From contig OY735206.1 of NCBI GenBank assembly GCA_963457665.1, positions 53,131,412-53,195,411 of the forward strand: a stretch of DNA of 64,000 nt. The letters run 5' to 3'. The DNA comes from Thysanoteuthis rhombus (Eukaryota; Mollusca; Cephalopoda; Oegopsida; Thysanoteuthidae). The translations under genes were made by a program, and so were the position numbers. The notes under the pieces are model-generated. The model had not been told where the DNA came from, did no database searches, and was given only the letters and a program-made list of their open reading frames with translations. Numbering within the stretch: the stretch's first letter is position 1; every line of letters begins with the position of its first letter. Positions 38,101 to 45,360 of the stretch are shown piece by piece.

Positions 38101-40764
38101 TTCAAGAAGATTTAATTTGATGAAAATTATTGATACATGTCTCCTTAGTCACTCTATAGAAACCGTCATATGACTAACATCTTTTGCTGTTTTGGGGAAA
38201 GGGCGATCAATGAATAAGGTACTTCTTTTACCTTTTGTTGAGCAGCAATCTCTGAAAAAGTCTGAATTTTCAACCAAAAAAAACAAAAAACAAACAAGCA
38301 TGAAAGCTGCCAGACACAAACTAAGGGGTCAATTGAGTGAAAAATTTCAGATTGCACCCCCCCCAAATTGGTATGGCCTGCACATATGTTACATACCCAG
38401 CCAGATCAACCTAAAAACTGAAGAAATCTATATAGATAGCTATGGCTGACAGTTTCTAGTTATGTATATTAAAGTTAGTTACTGCCGATTTTGGAGAGAG
38501 AGAGAGAGAAAAAAAAAAAAGAAAGTGTATCTTGTTAGTTTTCCAATTCATTTCTCCTTATATATTCAACTGGTATGATCATGATGTTCATCCTTTGTAG
38601 CCAAAGATGGTCATGATTACAGTTCTGAATCAGTTGTACTGCACTATAAAAGTCATGACTTGGAATTGACTAGGATTAGAGTGAGGGAGAGTTGCACTCG
38701 TCATCAGCATCACTCCCTGGTCCCATTCTGCGAGGGTCCAGAGTCAAAACAAAGTCAGGATGGCTGGAGACAGATGCAGCAGAGGACCAGGACACTCAGC
38801 AAGTCATACCAATGATCTTCACACACTAGAAAACATTGTCAATTCACTGCCCACTGAACTAAATGTCTGTTGCCTCTAACCATTCTGCCGAGTCCTGTGG
38901 GGAATTAAACTTTCCTGGTTTGAAGTAGGGTGATACGTCTCCTAGACTGGTTGCCAGCAAAGGCTAAAGTACAACGTAAATATGGGGGATGGGGGTGATA
39001 GATAGATTCATGCCTTTCTAAAGGGCATCATTTAGATAGTGAACACCACTACAGTGCAAAGTATCCAGCGCTGGTTTGATAAGCTTAGGTCTAGAAATAT
39101 GGATCTGAATAATGAACCTCGAAGGAGGCCCAAATCTGTTTTTAATTATGGAGAGAAATATCGACAACATGGGCCAATGATGTGCAAACATCAAAAGCAC
39201 TTCCTGGAGACTTTAGGACTTCCATAGCAATTACATATCACATCATTTCAAGGAAATAGGAAAGGTTAAAATTTGGAAAAATCTGTCACACATAAGCTGA
39301 ATGAAATGCTCCTAGAATGATTCGACACACCACACCTCTCAGCTGACAACGTCTAAACATGCTTAATTTTGGATTGATATCTCTTTCATTTTAATTTCAG
39401 TTGCTTTTCATCAAAACAACATGGATCATAGTTTCAAGCAATGAAAAATAACTGAAATCAAAATGAAAGAAATGGTCATAGATGGTTGACAATAATTCAT
39501 TCAACCATAATGAAAAATCAAAAGATAATATTACTACTAATACTACTCGCGAATGAAACACAAAAAAAACAAAAAAAAACAGATCTGGTTAGTCACTCAA
39601 TAGAAACCATCATGTAACCAATGTCTTTTGGCAGCATGTCATGTTGGGATGATCAATTAGCAAACTGGAAAATGATGTTATCAATGAAGGATTACTTATC
39701 TCTCCTTATATTAGGGAGTGATTACTAAAAAAAAAAATAAAAAAAAAAAAAAAAAATAGTTGTGTGAATCATGCCAGACACAAACTGAAAGAAGAATTCA
39801 GCATAAACTTACATTGGAAATTGCCCCCCCCCAAAAAAAAACTAAGGAGGGTGAATTTAAAAAAAAAAAAAAATTCTGGATATAAGTAACTTTTCAGCCC
39901 TCTAGCTTCATTAGTATCCACAATATATATATATACATACACATACATACATATATATATATATACACGCACACACATGTAGCCAGCCAGACCAACTTAA
40001 AAACTGAAAAAAAACCTATGTTGACAATTTGGGCTGACAATATCTAATATTGCAGTACTGAGTATTCTGGATAAATAAGGAATAAGTTTATATGATTAGA
40101 TTTGATCTTCAACCACCGGCTCTCTCAAGAGAAAGATGGGAGTTTGAATCTTACCAAAGACTATTCTTTATTTTTGATCAATACCGCCATAGAATGACAA
40201 TCTGAGCAGTTGCAATGAAAAGCAACTGACATTAAGATGAAAGAAATACTAGTCAAAAATTAATCAGAGTTAAAAATCTACTCGTCTCAAATGAAAAAAA
40301 TTGTTTGGTTATAAGTAGTAGTTGTAAGTTCAATGATGTGTTCACTAGTAGTAGTAGTAGTAGTAGCAGCAGCAGGAGGAAGAGGAGGATGAGGAGTCAT
40401 CATTGAAGGTCTGGAACAAGTTTCATATCAATCCAACATGATACAGCTAAGAAAATTGATATTTAACATATTAGGGACAACCAACCACTTGGAAAGTGTC
40501 TCAAAGTGATGTGTGCCTCGAATATTATTAATAGTCGGTATAACAAGAGATAATTGAATAAAAGTAACACTGGTGAAATACTTACACGGCAGATACATTT
40601 GCCATCATTGCAAATGCCATGTCCTGAACAGTTCCATGGACAATATGCCATATTGGACATAAAGTTTGAGATATGTCCATCTAGCAAACGTGGCCACTTT
40701 TTTGACAATCGATAAACAAGTGAAGTTGTTCCTGTTATCATTTTCAAATCAACTGTAGAGTATC
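16100..40764 (-). CDS. EGF-like / seven-transmembrane (THH1/TOM1/TOM3-like) / RING-CH membrane E3 ubiquitin ligase, N-terminus not found
   Basis: Thirteen exons join in continuous phase to about 560 codons ending at TAA (16100-16102). In order: an EGF-like module with six cysteines (residues about 45-68 of this partial model, CPWNCSGHGICNDGKCIC plus a cysteine in the next exon); seven hydrophobic segments (about 75-335), with an NKIF...FFLIYGVEVYF segment and a CYWAE motif recalling NKIF/GFLLYGG and FWAEIY of the plant THH1/TOM1/TOM3 family; a cytosolic linker; a RING-CH domain with spacing C-x2-C-x14-C-x-C-x7-H-x2-C-x16-C-x2-C and the usual tryptophan (LRKW); two more hydrophobic segments as in MARCH ligases; and a basic tail (MYKRGRLSSVS). 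RING-CH proteins ubiquitinate membrane proteins. Combined with an extracellular EGF and 7TM body, this suggests a receptor-like E3 ligase. I know no named animal gene with this layout. Function is inferred. Confidence 0.85.
16329..16872 (+). repeat. GA-rich minisatellite, 16-bp then 21-bp units
   Basis: Up to about 16490 the units are 16 bp (GGAAAAGAGGAGAAGA type). From about 16500 to 16872 they are 21 bp and almost identical (GAGAGCGAGAGAAGAGGAAAA minus or plus one base at the edges of a copy). The array runs straight into the N gap. Open frames on both strands come from the repeat period, not from a gene. It lies in the last intron of the EGF/7TM/RING-CH gene. Confidence 0.95.
16873..17072. 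other. Assembly gap (200 N)
   Basis: Exactly 200 N bases follow the 21-bp GA-rich array. The round length suggests a placeholder, so the true length of the array is unknown. Confidence 0.99.
17100..17291 (-). CDS. EGF/7TM/RING-CH gene exon: two post-RING transmembrane segments, frame broken twice
   Basis: Splice signals are good (TTCTCTTCAG acceptor, GTAAGT donor). Read in phase from the previous exon it gives YSLQECQYWLPKGTKFRHW and the start of a hydrophobic run, then a TGA at 17205-17207. The protein-like sequence continues in the next frame (MIGCPFGAYAVVHELTKTYV) and then in the third (AGLGFCFTAILELICIK), which enters the last exon in the right phase. Two missing bases, one near 17205-17216 and one near 17140-17152, would explain this. 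The exon starts 27 bases from the assembly gap, so sequencing error is likely, but a real inactivating change cannot be excluded. Confidence 0.65.
17421..17568 (+). repeat. Tandem repeat, 56-bp unit, about 2.6 copies
   Basis: GGCACCAGACTACAGTGC starts at 17421 and again at 17477. The first two units are almost identical and the third (from 17533) is diverged. It lies in an intron of the EGF/7TM/RING-CH gene, beside a 38-base poly-A run (about 17325-17362). Confidence 0.85.
18262..18309 (-). CDS. EGF/7TM/RING-CH gene exon: final CxxC of RING-CH
   Basis: A 48-base exon between TTTTTCTCCAG and GTAAGT, phase 0 at both ends, encoding SATTAENAKCRVCLQK. The CRVC pair lies 16 residues after the previous zinc ligand, within the 11-25 expected for RING-CH. 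It is too short to show as an open frame. Confidence 0.85.
19080..19170 (-). repeat. Dispersed repeat fragment (GGAGTTGACTTT family), reverse copy
   Basis: AGTTTACTCCCCGAAATTTG, GAGGATTGTCCTTGTTCTTG and AAAGTCAACTCCAGACTTGG are the reverse complement of words at 12050-12160 and 63850-63925. Confidence 0.6.
19366..19712 (+). mobile_element. RTE-type retrotransposon 3' fragment
   Basis: Matches the 3' end of the elements at 1-1796 and 2416-3559: TGGAGAGATCACAAGACAG, then GGAGAGATGAACTGGGCAG, then GGGAAGGTCTATGTCCAACG, with a GATGATGATGATGA tail. Stops and shifts interrupt the frame. It lies in the intron upstream of the CRVC exon, antisense to the gene. Confidence 0.8.
20044..20092. repeat. 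(TA)n/(CA)n microsatellite
   Basis: An uninterrupted run of alternating T and A passes into a short CA run. Confidence 0.95.
20240..20540 (-). repeat. SINE-like interspersed repeat, minus orientation
   Basis: On the minus strand it begins GGTGCTACCCAGGATAGCGC and has a B-box-like GAGTTCAAAATC about 55 bases on, as in a tRNA-derived SINE. Its body words (GTGGATTCACACCTTTCCC, TTTGAACTCTGGTC on the plus strand) recur, diverged, at 48290-48480 and partly at 8750-8850 and 38990-39025. It ends 50 bases from the RING-CH exon. Confidence 0.5.
20590..20732 (-). CDS. EGF/7TM/RING-CH gene exon: first six zinc ligands of RING-CH
   Basis: The exon follows TTTCAG and ends in phase 0 at GTAAAT. It encodes CWICYDADNLRAG, then CNCKGDMSAVHHECLRKWL. 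This gives the first four cysteines, the histidine and the next cysteine of a C4HC3 RING-CH finger with exact family spacing. The last two cysteines are in the next exon. Confidence 0.9.
21414..21547 (-). CDS. EGF/7TM/RING-CH gene exon: cytosolic linker
   Basis: Starts with one base that completes a serine codon (TCTACAG acceptor) and ends with one base left over before GTAAGT. Encodes PEQLWVLNPKNIF followed by a polar, acidic linker (DQDLEGEPVNSAKDRHRNYN) between TM7 and the RING-CH domain. Confidence 0.75.
22255..22300. repeat. (TA)n microsatellite followed by poly-T
   Basis: Alternating TA followed by T run, in the intron between the TM7 and linker exons. Confidence 0.9.
22779..22877 (-). 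CDS. EGF/7TM/RING-CH gene exon: TM7
   Basis: 99 bases between TTTGCAG and GTAAGT, entering and leaving with two bases of a codon. The frame set by the neighbours gives LPVISHNIYDIGFRIIEFGV and then SLWFPCVLWNCC. The IEFGVSL...VL pattern recalls the VEVLPSALVLF segment of TM7 in the TOM1 family. No ATG-to-stop frame exposes this exon; it was found from splice signals. Confidence 0.75.
22901..23175 (+). repeat. Dispersed repeat family A, copy 1
   Basis: Ordered words: CAGGTCTGGTTAGTCACTCA, ATCATGTAACCATTGTCTTT, GCATTTCATGTTGG, CCAAACTAAAAGGACCAATT, ACCATAAATTTTCATTG, CCTATCAAGGGAAGGGG. The same order recurs in at least eight other places between 27900 and 52750. Confidence 0.75.
23773..23921 (-). 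CDS. EGF/7TM/RING-CH gene exon: loop and TM6
   Basis: Starts in phase 0 after TTGTAG and ends GACAA/GTAAGT with two bases left over. Encodes a basic loop (SQRIVNQRQLHLSRLG) and then a hydrophobic run with LVIQAILQLITALFLL. Confidence 0.8.
24586..24681 (-). CDS. EGF/7TM/RING-CH gene exon: TM5
   Basis: 32 codons, phase 0 at both ends, TTCTAG acceptor and GTAAGC donor. Begins DLVNKIFDALFAFLMF and ends FFLIYGVEVYFK. This is the closest match to the plant family, which has ELVGKIFMAVVS and GFLLYGGRLFFM in the same place. Confidence 0.85.
25925..26068 (-). CDS. EGF/7TM/RING-CH gene exon: TM4
   Basis: 48 codons, phase 0 at both ends, CACAG acceptor and GTAAGC donor. Encodes a short loop (IPFERPRFL) and then VVFNSFIYLLFGARFFLTAI, comparable to the VNVAVYLAQI segment of TOM1-family TM4. 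Confidence 0.8.
26571..27067 (+). repeat. Near-perfect 30-bp minisatellite, about 16.6 copies
   Basis: The unit is ACAACCGGCCGATAGG plus ACAATAGATAGTTA. All complete copies are identical by eye. The unit carries the palindromes CGGCCG and GTTAAC. Because 30 is a multiple of three, it creates long repetitive open frames on the minus strand (LLTIYCPIGR repeated) that are not genes. It lies in the intron between the TM3 and TM4 exons. Confidence 0.98.
27925..28390 (+). repeat. Dispersed repeat family A, copy 2, containing an expanded minisatellite
   Basis: Starts CAGGTCTAGTTAGCCAATCA, continues TATGTAACCTCTGTCATTTG and GCATGTCATGTTGGGG, then the 36-bp array (27997-28225), then TGTGTGAATACTGTCC, CAAACTAAGGGATCAATT and ACATAAACTAACATTG. 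Confidence 0.75.
27997..28225 (+). repeat. 36-bp minisatellite, six to seven copies
   Basis: Unit GGTGATCAATTACAAAGTGG plus GGAACAGAGGGGGGAA. Copies start with GATC at 28001, 28037, 28073, 28109, then GAAC at 28145 and shorter units from 28177. The unit is one piece of dispersed family A (GATGATCAATTA...) multiplied in place. Confidence 0.9.
28588..28689 (-). CDS. EGF/7TM/RING-CH gene exon: TM3
   Basis: Phase 0 at both ends, donor GTAAGC. Encodes LWCAYYPLLLTGFTLIVC and then YWAE, comparable to the STYTLLVLFWAEIY segment of TOM1-family TM3. Two acceptors are possible, CTGCAG (end 28689) or TTACAG (end 28683); they differ by two codons and both keep phase. Confidence 0.8.
30897..31034 (-). CDS. 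EGF/7TM/RING-CH gene exon: TM1 end, loop and TM2
   Basis: 46 codons, phase 0 at both ends, ATTACAG acceptor and GTAAGT donor. Begins CVCIWYEYIKEQ and contains TTQKMLYVLIICATAIRAAY. The TTQK...RA pattern resembles WTTQKVFH...NGVRAV of the THH1/TOM1/TOM3 family. Confidence 0.85.
31245..31475 (-). repeat. Dispersed repeat family A, minus-strand copy
   Basis: The reverse complement starts with CAGGTCTGGTTAGTCACTCA and continues through AATAGAAACTGTCATTCAGC to GGGCAGTGATCACTAAG. It is followed 85 bases later by a plus-strand copy, so the two form an inverted pair. Confidence 0.7.
31560..31865 (+). repeat. Dispersed repeat family A, plus-strand copy of the inverted pair
   Basis: ACAGGTTGAGTTAGTTACTC, TGTCACGTGACCAATGTCC, TCATGTTGGGGGTGATCAA, TGAATGCTGCCAGACAC and AACCTATTTAGGGAGGG occur in the family order. 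Confidence 0.75.
32788..32889 (-). CDS. EGF/7TM/RING-CH gene exon: last EGF cysteine and TM1
   Basis: Phase 0 at both ends; TTTCAG acceptor and GTCAGT donor. Encodes VQFSGGSCNDSNKDYYLAFG and then a hydrophobic run ending SFIQL. The start of TM1 (DYYLAFGSIF) matches the YYALCGAYA-type start of TOM1-family TM1. The intron before it is 7.7 kb. Confidence 0.8.
33005..33110 (+). repeat. Dispersed repeat family A, 5' fragment
   Basis: AACCAGTCTAATTAGTCAAC, TAGAAACAGTCATGCAATCA and CCGTGTTAGGGATGATCAAT match the first 110 bases of the family. Confidence 0.65.
35775..35985 (-). repeat. Dispersed repeat family A, minus-strand copy
   Basis: The plus strand has TGGTCCCTTAGTTTGTGTC, then ATTGATCACCACAACAGAGC, then CTGCCAAAAGACATTGGTC, the reverse complement of family words in the right order. 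Confidence 0.65.
38130..38480 (+). repeat. Dispersed repeat family A copy
   Basis: TTAGTCACTCTATAGAAACC, CATATGACTAACATCTTTTG, TGAAAGCTGCCAGACACAA, CTAAGGGGTCAATTGAG and AACCTAAAAACTGAAGAAAT occur in family order. Confidence 0.7.
38573..39010. repeat. Interspersed repeat copy (SINE-like), diverged
   Basis: Shares ordered words with 8440-8890: TCCTTTGTAGCCAAAGATGG against TCCTTCATAGTCGATGACC, CACTCCCTGGTCCC, and AGATTCATGCCTTTC at the end. Confidence 0.45.
39036..39356 (+). pseudogene. Mariner-family transposase fossil
   Basis: The translation from 39036 reads VNTTTVQSIQRWFDKLRSRN, then LNNEPRRRPKS, then FLETLGLP, then LEKSVTHKLNEML and a C-terminal PHLSADN. This is the order seen in mariner transposases: TVQRWFAKFRSG, LEDEPRSGRPS, LAETLGVS, KLGKWVPHELNE. 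Stops at about 39225 and 39267 and further along show it is dead. The DDD catalytic core is not present, so only the N-terminal DNA-binding part remains. It is in the 7.7-kb intron after the EGF exon. Confidence 0.65.
39580..40045 (+). repeat. Dispersed repeat family A, longest copy seen
   Basis: Has the family head (CAGATCTGGTTAGTCACTCA), middle (AATCATGCCAGACACAAACT, AGCATAAACTTACATTG) and tail (CTCTAGCTTCATTAGT, GCCAGCCAGACCAACTTAAA, AACTGAAAAAAAACC). The tail region contains a TA/CA microsatellite. Confidence 0.75.
40370..40490 (+). repeat. Single unit of the tandem repeat found at 6080-6485
   Basis: GGTCTGGAACAAGTTTCATA, CAATCCAACATGATA and AAATTGATATTTAACA match the units at 6080-6485, preceded by a GTA/GCA/GGA trinucleotide run. 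It lies 95 bases from the EGF exon. Confidence 0.65.
40586..40764 (-). CDS. EGF/7TM/RING-CH gene, first recognised exon (EGF-like)
   Basis: The exon follows TTTTTTCAG, begins with two bases that finish a codon (upstream intron phase 1) and ends CGT/GTAAGT in phase 0. It encodes an extracellular stretch and then CPWNCSGHGICNDGKCICR, five of the six cysteines of an EGF-like fold of the tenascin/attractin type. The sixth cysteine (SC) is in the next exon. No signal peptide is encoded here, so at least one more upstream exon is expected. Confidence 0.8.
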
Positions 40765-40781
40765 CTGAAAAAAAAAAAAAA

Positions 40782-40822
40782 ATAAATAAATAAATAAATA
40801 AATAAATGAATAAATAAAACTA
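40782..40822. repeat. (AAAT)n microsatellite at the EGF exon acceptor
   Basis: AAATAAATAAAT runs directly upstream (on the minus strand) of the poly-pyrimidine tract and CAG of the EGF exon. Confidence 0.85.
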
Positions 40823-41259
40823 AGAATTAAAAGAGAAAAAAAAAGGTAATAAATAAATAATAAAATAAACAAGAAAGATAGATCTTCCAACTAGAGCTAT
40901 GGCCACCAAATTTTCTTTGGTCACCAGTGGGAGCCAGGAGAATCATTTTAGTGTCTTTGTTTTTTGTTGGTTTTTTTTTTTGTTTTTTTTTTGGAGGGAT
41001 TAATTTTTTTCTTTATTACTAAATTACTATACAAAAACCAAATCACCCATCTTTCCAGGAGAAATTTTACTGAAATTGAGAAGTTTTAGCAATATCGGAC
41101 ACACACACACAAAACCTTTGGGAGCAATTGGATGTTGTGGACATAAGAAGTTAATCGTGCATGGATCCAAAATTTCATGACTTCTTTTGTAGCTTATGGT
41201 CCATCCTTCAGCAAAATCTAATTGAAATTCATAAGGAATATCATGTGGACGGACAGAGA

Positions 41260-41496
41260 TCGATACCAGATCACACTCAATTCACACAAACAATGAGTGT
41301 GTGCTAACCTGCAGAGATTACGCGGCCCGATCATGGAGATTACTAAATGTAAAAAAAGAAAAACGTATCGTGTCGATAGGTGTCCAAACGAGACTAATCA
41401 GGCCAGATTACACATGATCAATACCAGATCATACCCGATCCTGCCCTGACAGACAAGGATTGTACGTATGATCCTGTACGGACCCCTAAAAAAAAA

Positions 41497-41527
<31 letters not shown>

Positions 41528-42420
41528 CACACCCTATAGTGGATTATTATTAAAAGGTGTAAAAACCCTATCGCAGTGAATACTAAAAATAATCAATATT
41601 TGGTTTTCCCGAAACCATACGAGTTTCTGGTTTTATACCTCCAAAATTGTTTGGGATCTGGGTGGTTTTTATATTTACAGCTTGCTACTTGCAAAACATT
41701 CTATCATTGTGGCGGGGCTGGAAAGAATTAATCAATGATTTGGAATCTATTAAGGATTCTGTCAGCATAAGATTCTTGGATGGAAAAAAATTGAGTGACT
41801 CTAAAAGATGTCCAATCGAGTTTTTCATATCCGAACAGGACCGCGTAACACTCACTCTGGAAAGGATCAAGTATGACCCGATATCAATCAGATGTAATCT
41901 GGCCAATCACTTACTTTCAGACACCTTTTAGTAATTATAGTTTGTTTTTTGTTTTTCTTCATAGGGACACCTTCGAGTAATCTATATGATGAGGTTTCCA
42001 GGGGCCCTGACAGGGTCGCGTAAACCTGGGTAGTCCTTGTCCGTCCAAAAAGGATCAGGTGTGATCTGGTATCGATCAGATGTGATCCGGCCTGATTAGT
42101 TACGTTTGACACCATTTAATAATTTGTGCGATGGCGTTTTTAGAGTCCGGACAGGACTGTGTAACCCCAAGGTAGCCCCTTGTCCGTCCAGTGAGGATTG
42201 GGAATCGAATGTGATCTGGCATCGATCAGATGTGAGCTGGCCCGATTGGTTACGTTTTGACACCTTTTAAGTAATATCTGCAATGAGGTTTTCATAACCA
42301 ACGCAAAGGTTTGAAACAGATTTTTTTTTGTCTGTCCAGACAGGATAGGATGTAATTGGAACCGATGTGTAGACATTAACGGACACGTTCAGATATGATC
42401 AGACACCTTTCAGGGTCGGC
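41260..42420. repeat. GATC-rich inverted and tandem repeat cluster
   Basis: The block GTGATCTGGTATCGATCAGA then TGTGATCCGGCCTGATTAG occurs near 41873, 42058 and 42210 on the plus strand, with TTTGACACC(A/T)TTT about 40 bases later. It occurs in reverse near 41260-41290 and 41390-41470 (CTAATCAGGCCAGATTACAC, GATCAATACCAGATCATACC). The forward units are 150-185 bases apart. Confidence 0.75.
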
Positions 42421-42774
42421 CAATGGCACTTCATTTCTTATACATATTCGAGTGTTAAAAGTAAAATTAAAGTAAACACTCAATCATGTCAACTGTATTC
42501 ATTTCACTATTAGTCAGAAGCACTCATTCTCAAATTTTGAAAGCCGATATGTTTTCTTTCGAAATTATATCGATAAAAATACGTCACTGTCAGAGCGAGC
42601 GTAAGATAAGGGGGTCACCAGACAAAACTTCAAATTTTTGACCTTGGTTAGACTAAAAAGAGAAAAAAAAAAAAACCAAACAAAAAAAAAAACGCAGAGC
42701 TTTTAGTAATTGGTGACAGAAATGGTTTTCAAAAGGTCTCAATCTAAATGTACATTTTTAAAAAATTTTCCTCA

Positions 42775-44145
42775 TTCATTTCAGTAATCACTCATTTTTA
42801 GAAGCTCAACTTCATTTCAAGTCTCTAAAAATCATGAGACTTCCCGGTAATTTTTTTTTTTAACCAGAAACAAACCAGGAAATAGAATTTAAAACTCTTT
42901 CGGTTAATTTTTGTCCTGCTTGGCACTTTGAGGGGTGCAATTTTGTCCGAGGAATTGTCGTCCCCCCCCCATTATCACAGTTGTTGTGAAGGCCCCCGCT
43001 CAGTTACCAAGATATTTATCATCCGAGCTAATAAGTTCAAGATCCGTTTTCAATTCTAAACATTATTGCAAAAAGTTGAGATTCAGTTAACCTGGCAAAT
43101 AAATAAATAAATAGATATAAAACATTTTTGTCACCAGTAATTTCTGAGTTATTTTTATCCATTAAAACCTTTGTCCTTCTGTAACGGTCCGTTGAATTTT
43201 ATGAATAGAAAGCGCTAAAACTTTTTTTTTTTTTTTGACCGATATTCCTCAAAACTAACATTTCCGGGGGGTAACGAAGGTCTTAGAATGGAGATCTCAG
43301 AAAAATGCTGACGAAAATGTTTTTTTCCTTTCTCTTTTTTTTCTTCGAATGGTATGAGTAAATCTCAACAAGATTCTATTGTGACTTATCTAAGAAAGGT
43401 GGTTCCGAATGTAAATGGTAAAATTTCACATCATCGGTAATTCGATGTAAAATAAAATTGAATAAAGACAGCGATCCACAAATAAAGAATAGAATCCATG
43501 TGATAAAATACAAACAGGAATGCAGCGTCACGAATTTATCTGTGGTCAGTGAATGATTTTCATAGCAAAGGTTTTTGTCCATGGTAAAAAGTTTTGAATT
43601 AAATCTAAATTCAATAATGTTTAAGATTGAAAACAGAAATCAATTTTATGTTTCGCTGACGCAGAAAAACACAGATACTAGTAGTATCTGTTTTTTTTTT
43701 TTATTTGATTTTGAACTGGAGACTGCAAGCATACCGATCGGGGGCCCCTTCAGAAATTCACCCGAGAAAATTTCTCCCTAGAAAGAGCAAGTAGGACAAA
43801 AAATAAACCATATGGTATCGAGTTTTGTTTTTATCGGACTTCATATTCTAATTACACATTTTAAAAGCTTAACTTCATTTTTAAGTATCCAAAAATTAAA
43901 AAAAAATGAAACAATAACTGAAAGTTCAAAATTGTATTTCCTATTTTGTTTCAGTGTAAAAAAAAAAAAAAATTACCGGGTCACATATATTTTTTGCTTA
44001 CACAGAATAACAGAATACAGTTCAGTTAGATTATGTGAACAGATGAAATCATTATTTCTATCATCAGTCAATAATAGAGTTTTAATCTAACCAAAGACTT
44101 TTTGTCCTGCTTGGTACTTTAAGGGGTGAAATTTTATCCTACACC
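42775..44145. repeat. Pair of diverged direct duplicates
   Basis: Segment 42790-42950 (AGAAGCTCAACTTCATTT, TTTTGTCCTGCTTGGCACTT, GAGGGGTGCAATTTTGTCC) is echoed in order at 43860-44140 (AAAAGCTTAACTTCATTT, TTTTGTCCTGCTTGGTACTT, AAGGGGTGAAATTTTATCC). Confidence 0.65.
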
Positions 44146-45323
44146 CAGTACAGTTAAGGCTTGACAAATTGTTGTAACTAAATATAATCTGGAAAAAAAA
44201 AAAAAAAGAAAAGAAAGAGAAAAAAGTTAAATGATGACCGTGAACATCGTGATTTTAAACAGTAAGGGAAAATGTTAGAATGATAACGAAGCAACCGCAC
44301 TAATCAGCGAGGTATACTTTGAACCTACTTACAAAGTTGAAAACGACCGGAGACGAGCGAGAGAGGTAATTCCTTGAAGACTATTTGAATAGTCTAATTT
44401 AACAGGAGCTCTCTTTTTCCAGAGCTAAATTTCCAGTTATCTTTCAATGCTAATTCAAAAAATTATCTTTCCTTCACAGCACGTAGTGGATTTACTTTCT
44501 GGAACAAGTGTATTTTTGTTTTTGTCCCTACCAGTCGGTAGAAACAATGAACAAATGACTAATACGACCTTACTTATCTAAAAACTGGTCGGTCATACAT
44601 TTTGGGTTGGCCTAGCAACACTACTACTTGTACACATTACGAAGTACTTTTTTTTAACATTCAGGATCTAAACAAGGTTTTATCAATGTCATCTGGTCAT
44701 AGGATGGGCGACAAAGTTCGGTATTTCCCTAGAAAAATGTTCTTCCTGCCCTGGGATGACATCATACAGTTAGGAGTGGGGTTTTTTTTCCACTGCGGAA
44801 TATGTTAAAAACTGGAACTCCTGCCTTTTCAAATTTTATCGTGATCGTTTTACCTATTGTATTCATGTTCTCTTGACTAAACAAAAACACCTGGAACTAA
44901 CACCGGCAAATCCATTTTAAATGTGAAGTTTTTCTTTTCAGTAGCCGGCTTGAGAATTGTCAACAACGACAGAAAACAAGCGAAGGTCAGTCATCATGTA
45001 GAACCAGTTTGTAATAATCTTCATGCTGTTAGTGTTTTTGTGTGTTGAAGTTGACAGGTAAATAAAAGCTGGAATTTTCACTCCTAGTTCTTTCAAGAAT
45101 GATTGCTTGAAATATCCCAGTGATAGACTCGTAAAAGCTTCAAAGAGATTTACGGGACATATGGCTGACGAACTCCATTACAGAGAATGAAATTACATGA
45201 AACAAGAGCTTGAAATATATAATAAACACAGCTATAAGATAACACTTGGTTGAAATAGCATAAATCAGATTGCAAGTGGCCTGCGTGACTCGCGGATATG
45301 GATACTTTGAGGACTTTATATAC

Positions 45324-45360
45324 ACACGCACACACACACACACATATATATATATATAAT
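45324..45360. repeat. (CA)n/(TA)n microsatellite
   Basis: ACACACGCACACACACACA passes into TATATATATATA. Confidence 0.9.

Noticed and set aside
41647..41931. Plus-strand frame of 94 codons
   Set aside because: Its 3' half lies in the GATC-rich repeat cluster and the overlapping minus frame is equally open. No family resemblance.
44334..44400. Candidate exon upstream of the EGF exon on the minus strand ending at GTAAGT
   Set aside because: The leftover base would be T, giving a TGA stop when joined to the GA at the start of the EGF exon; other frames do not fit the phase.
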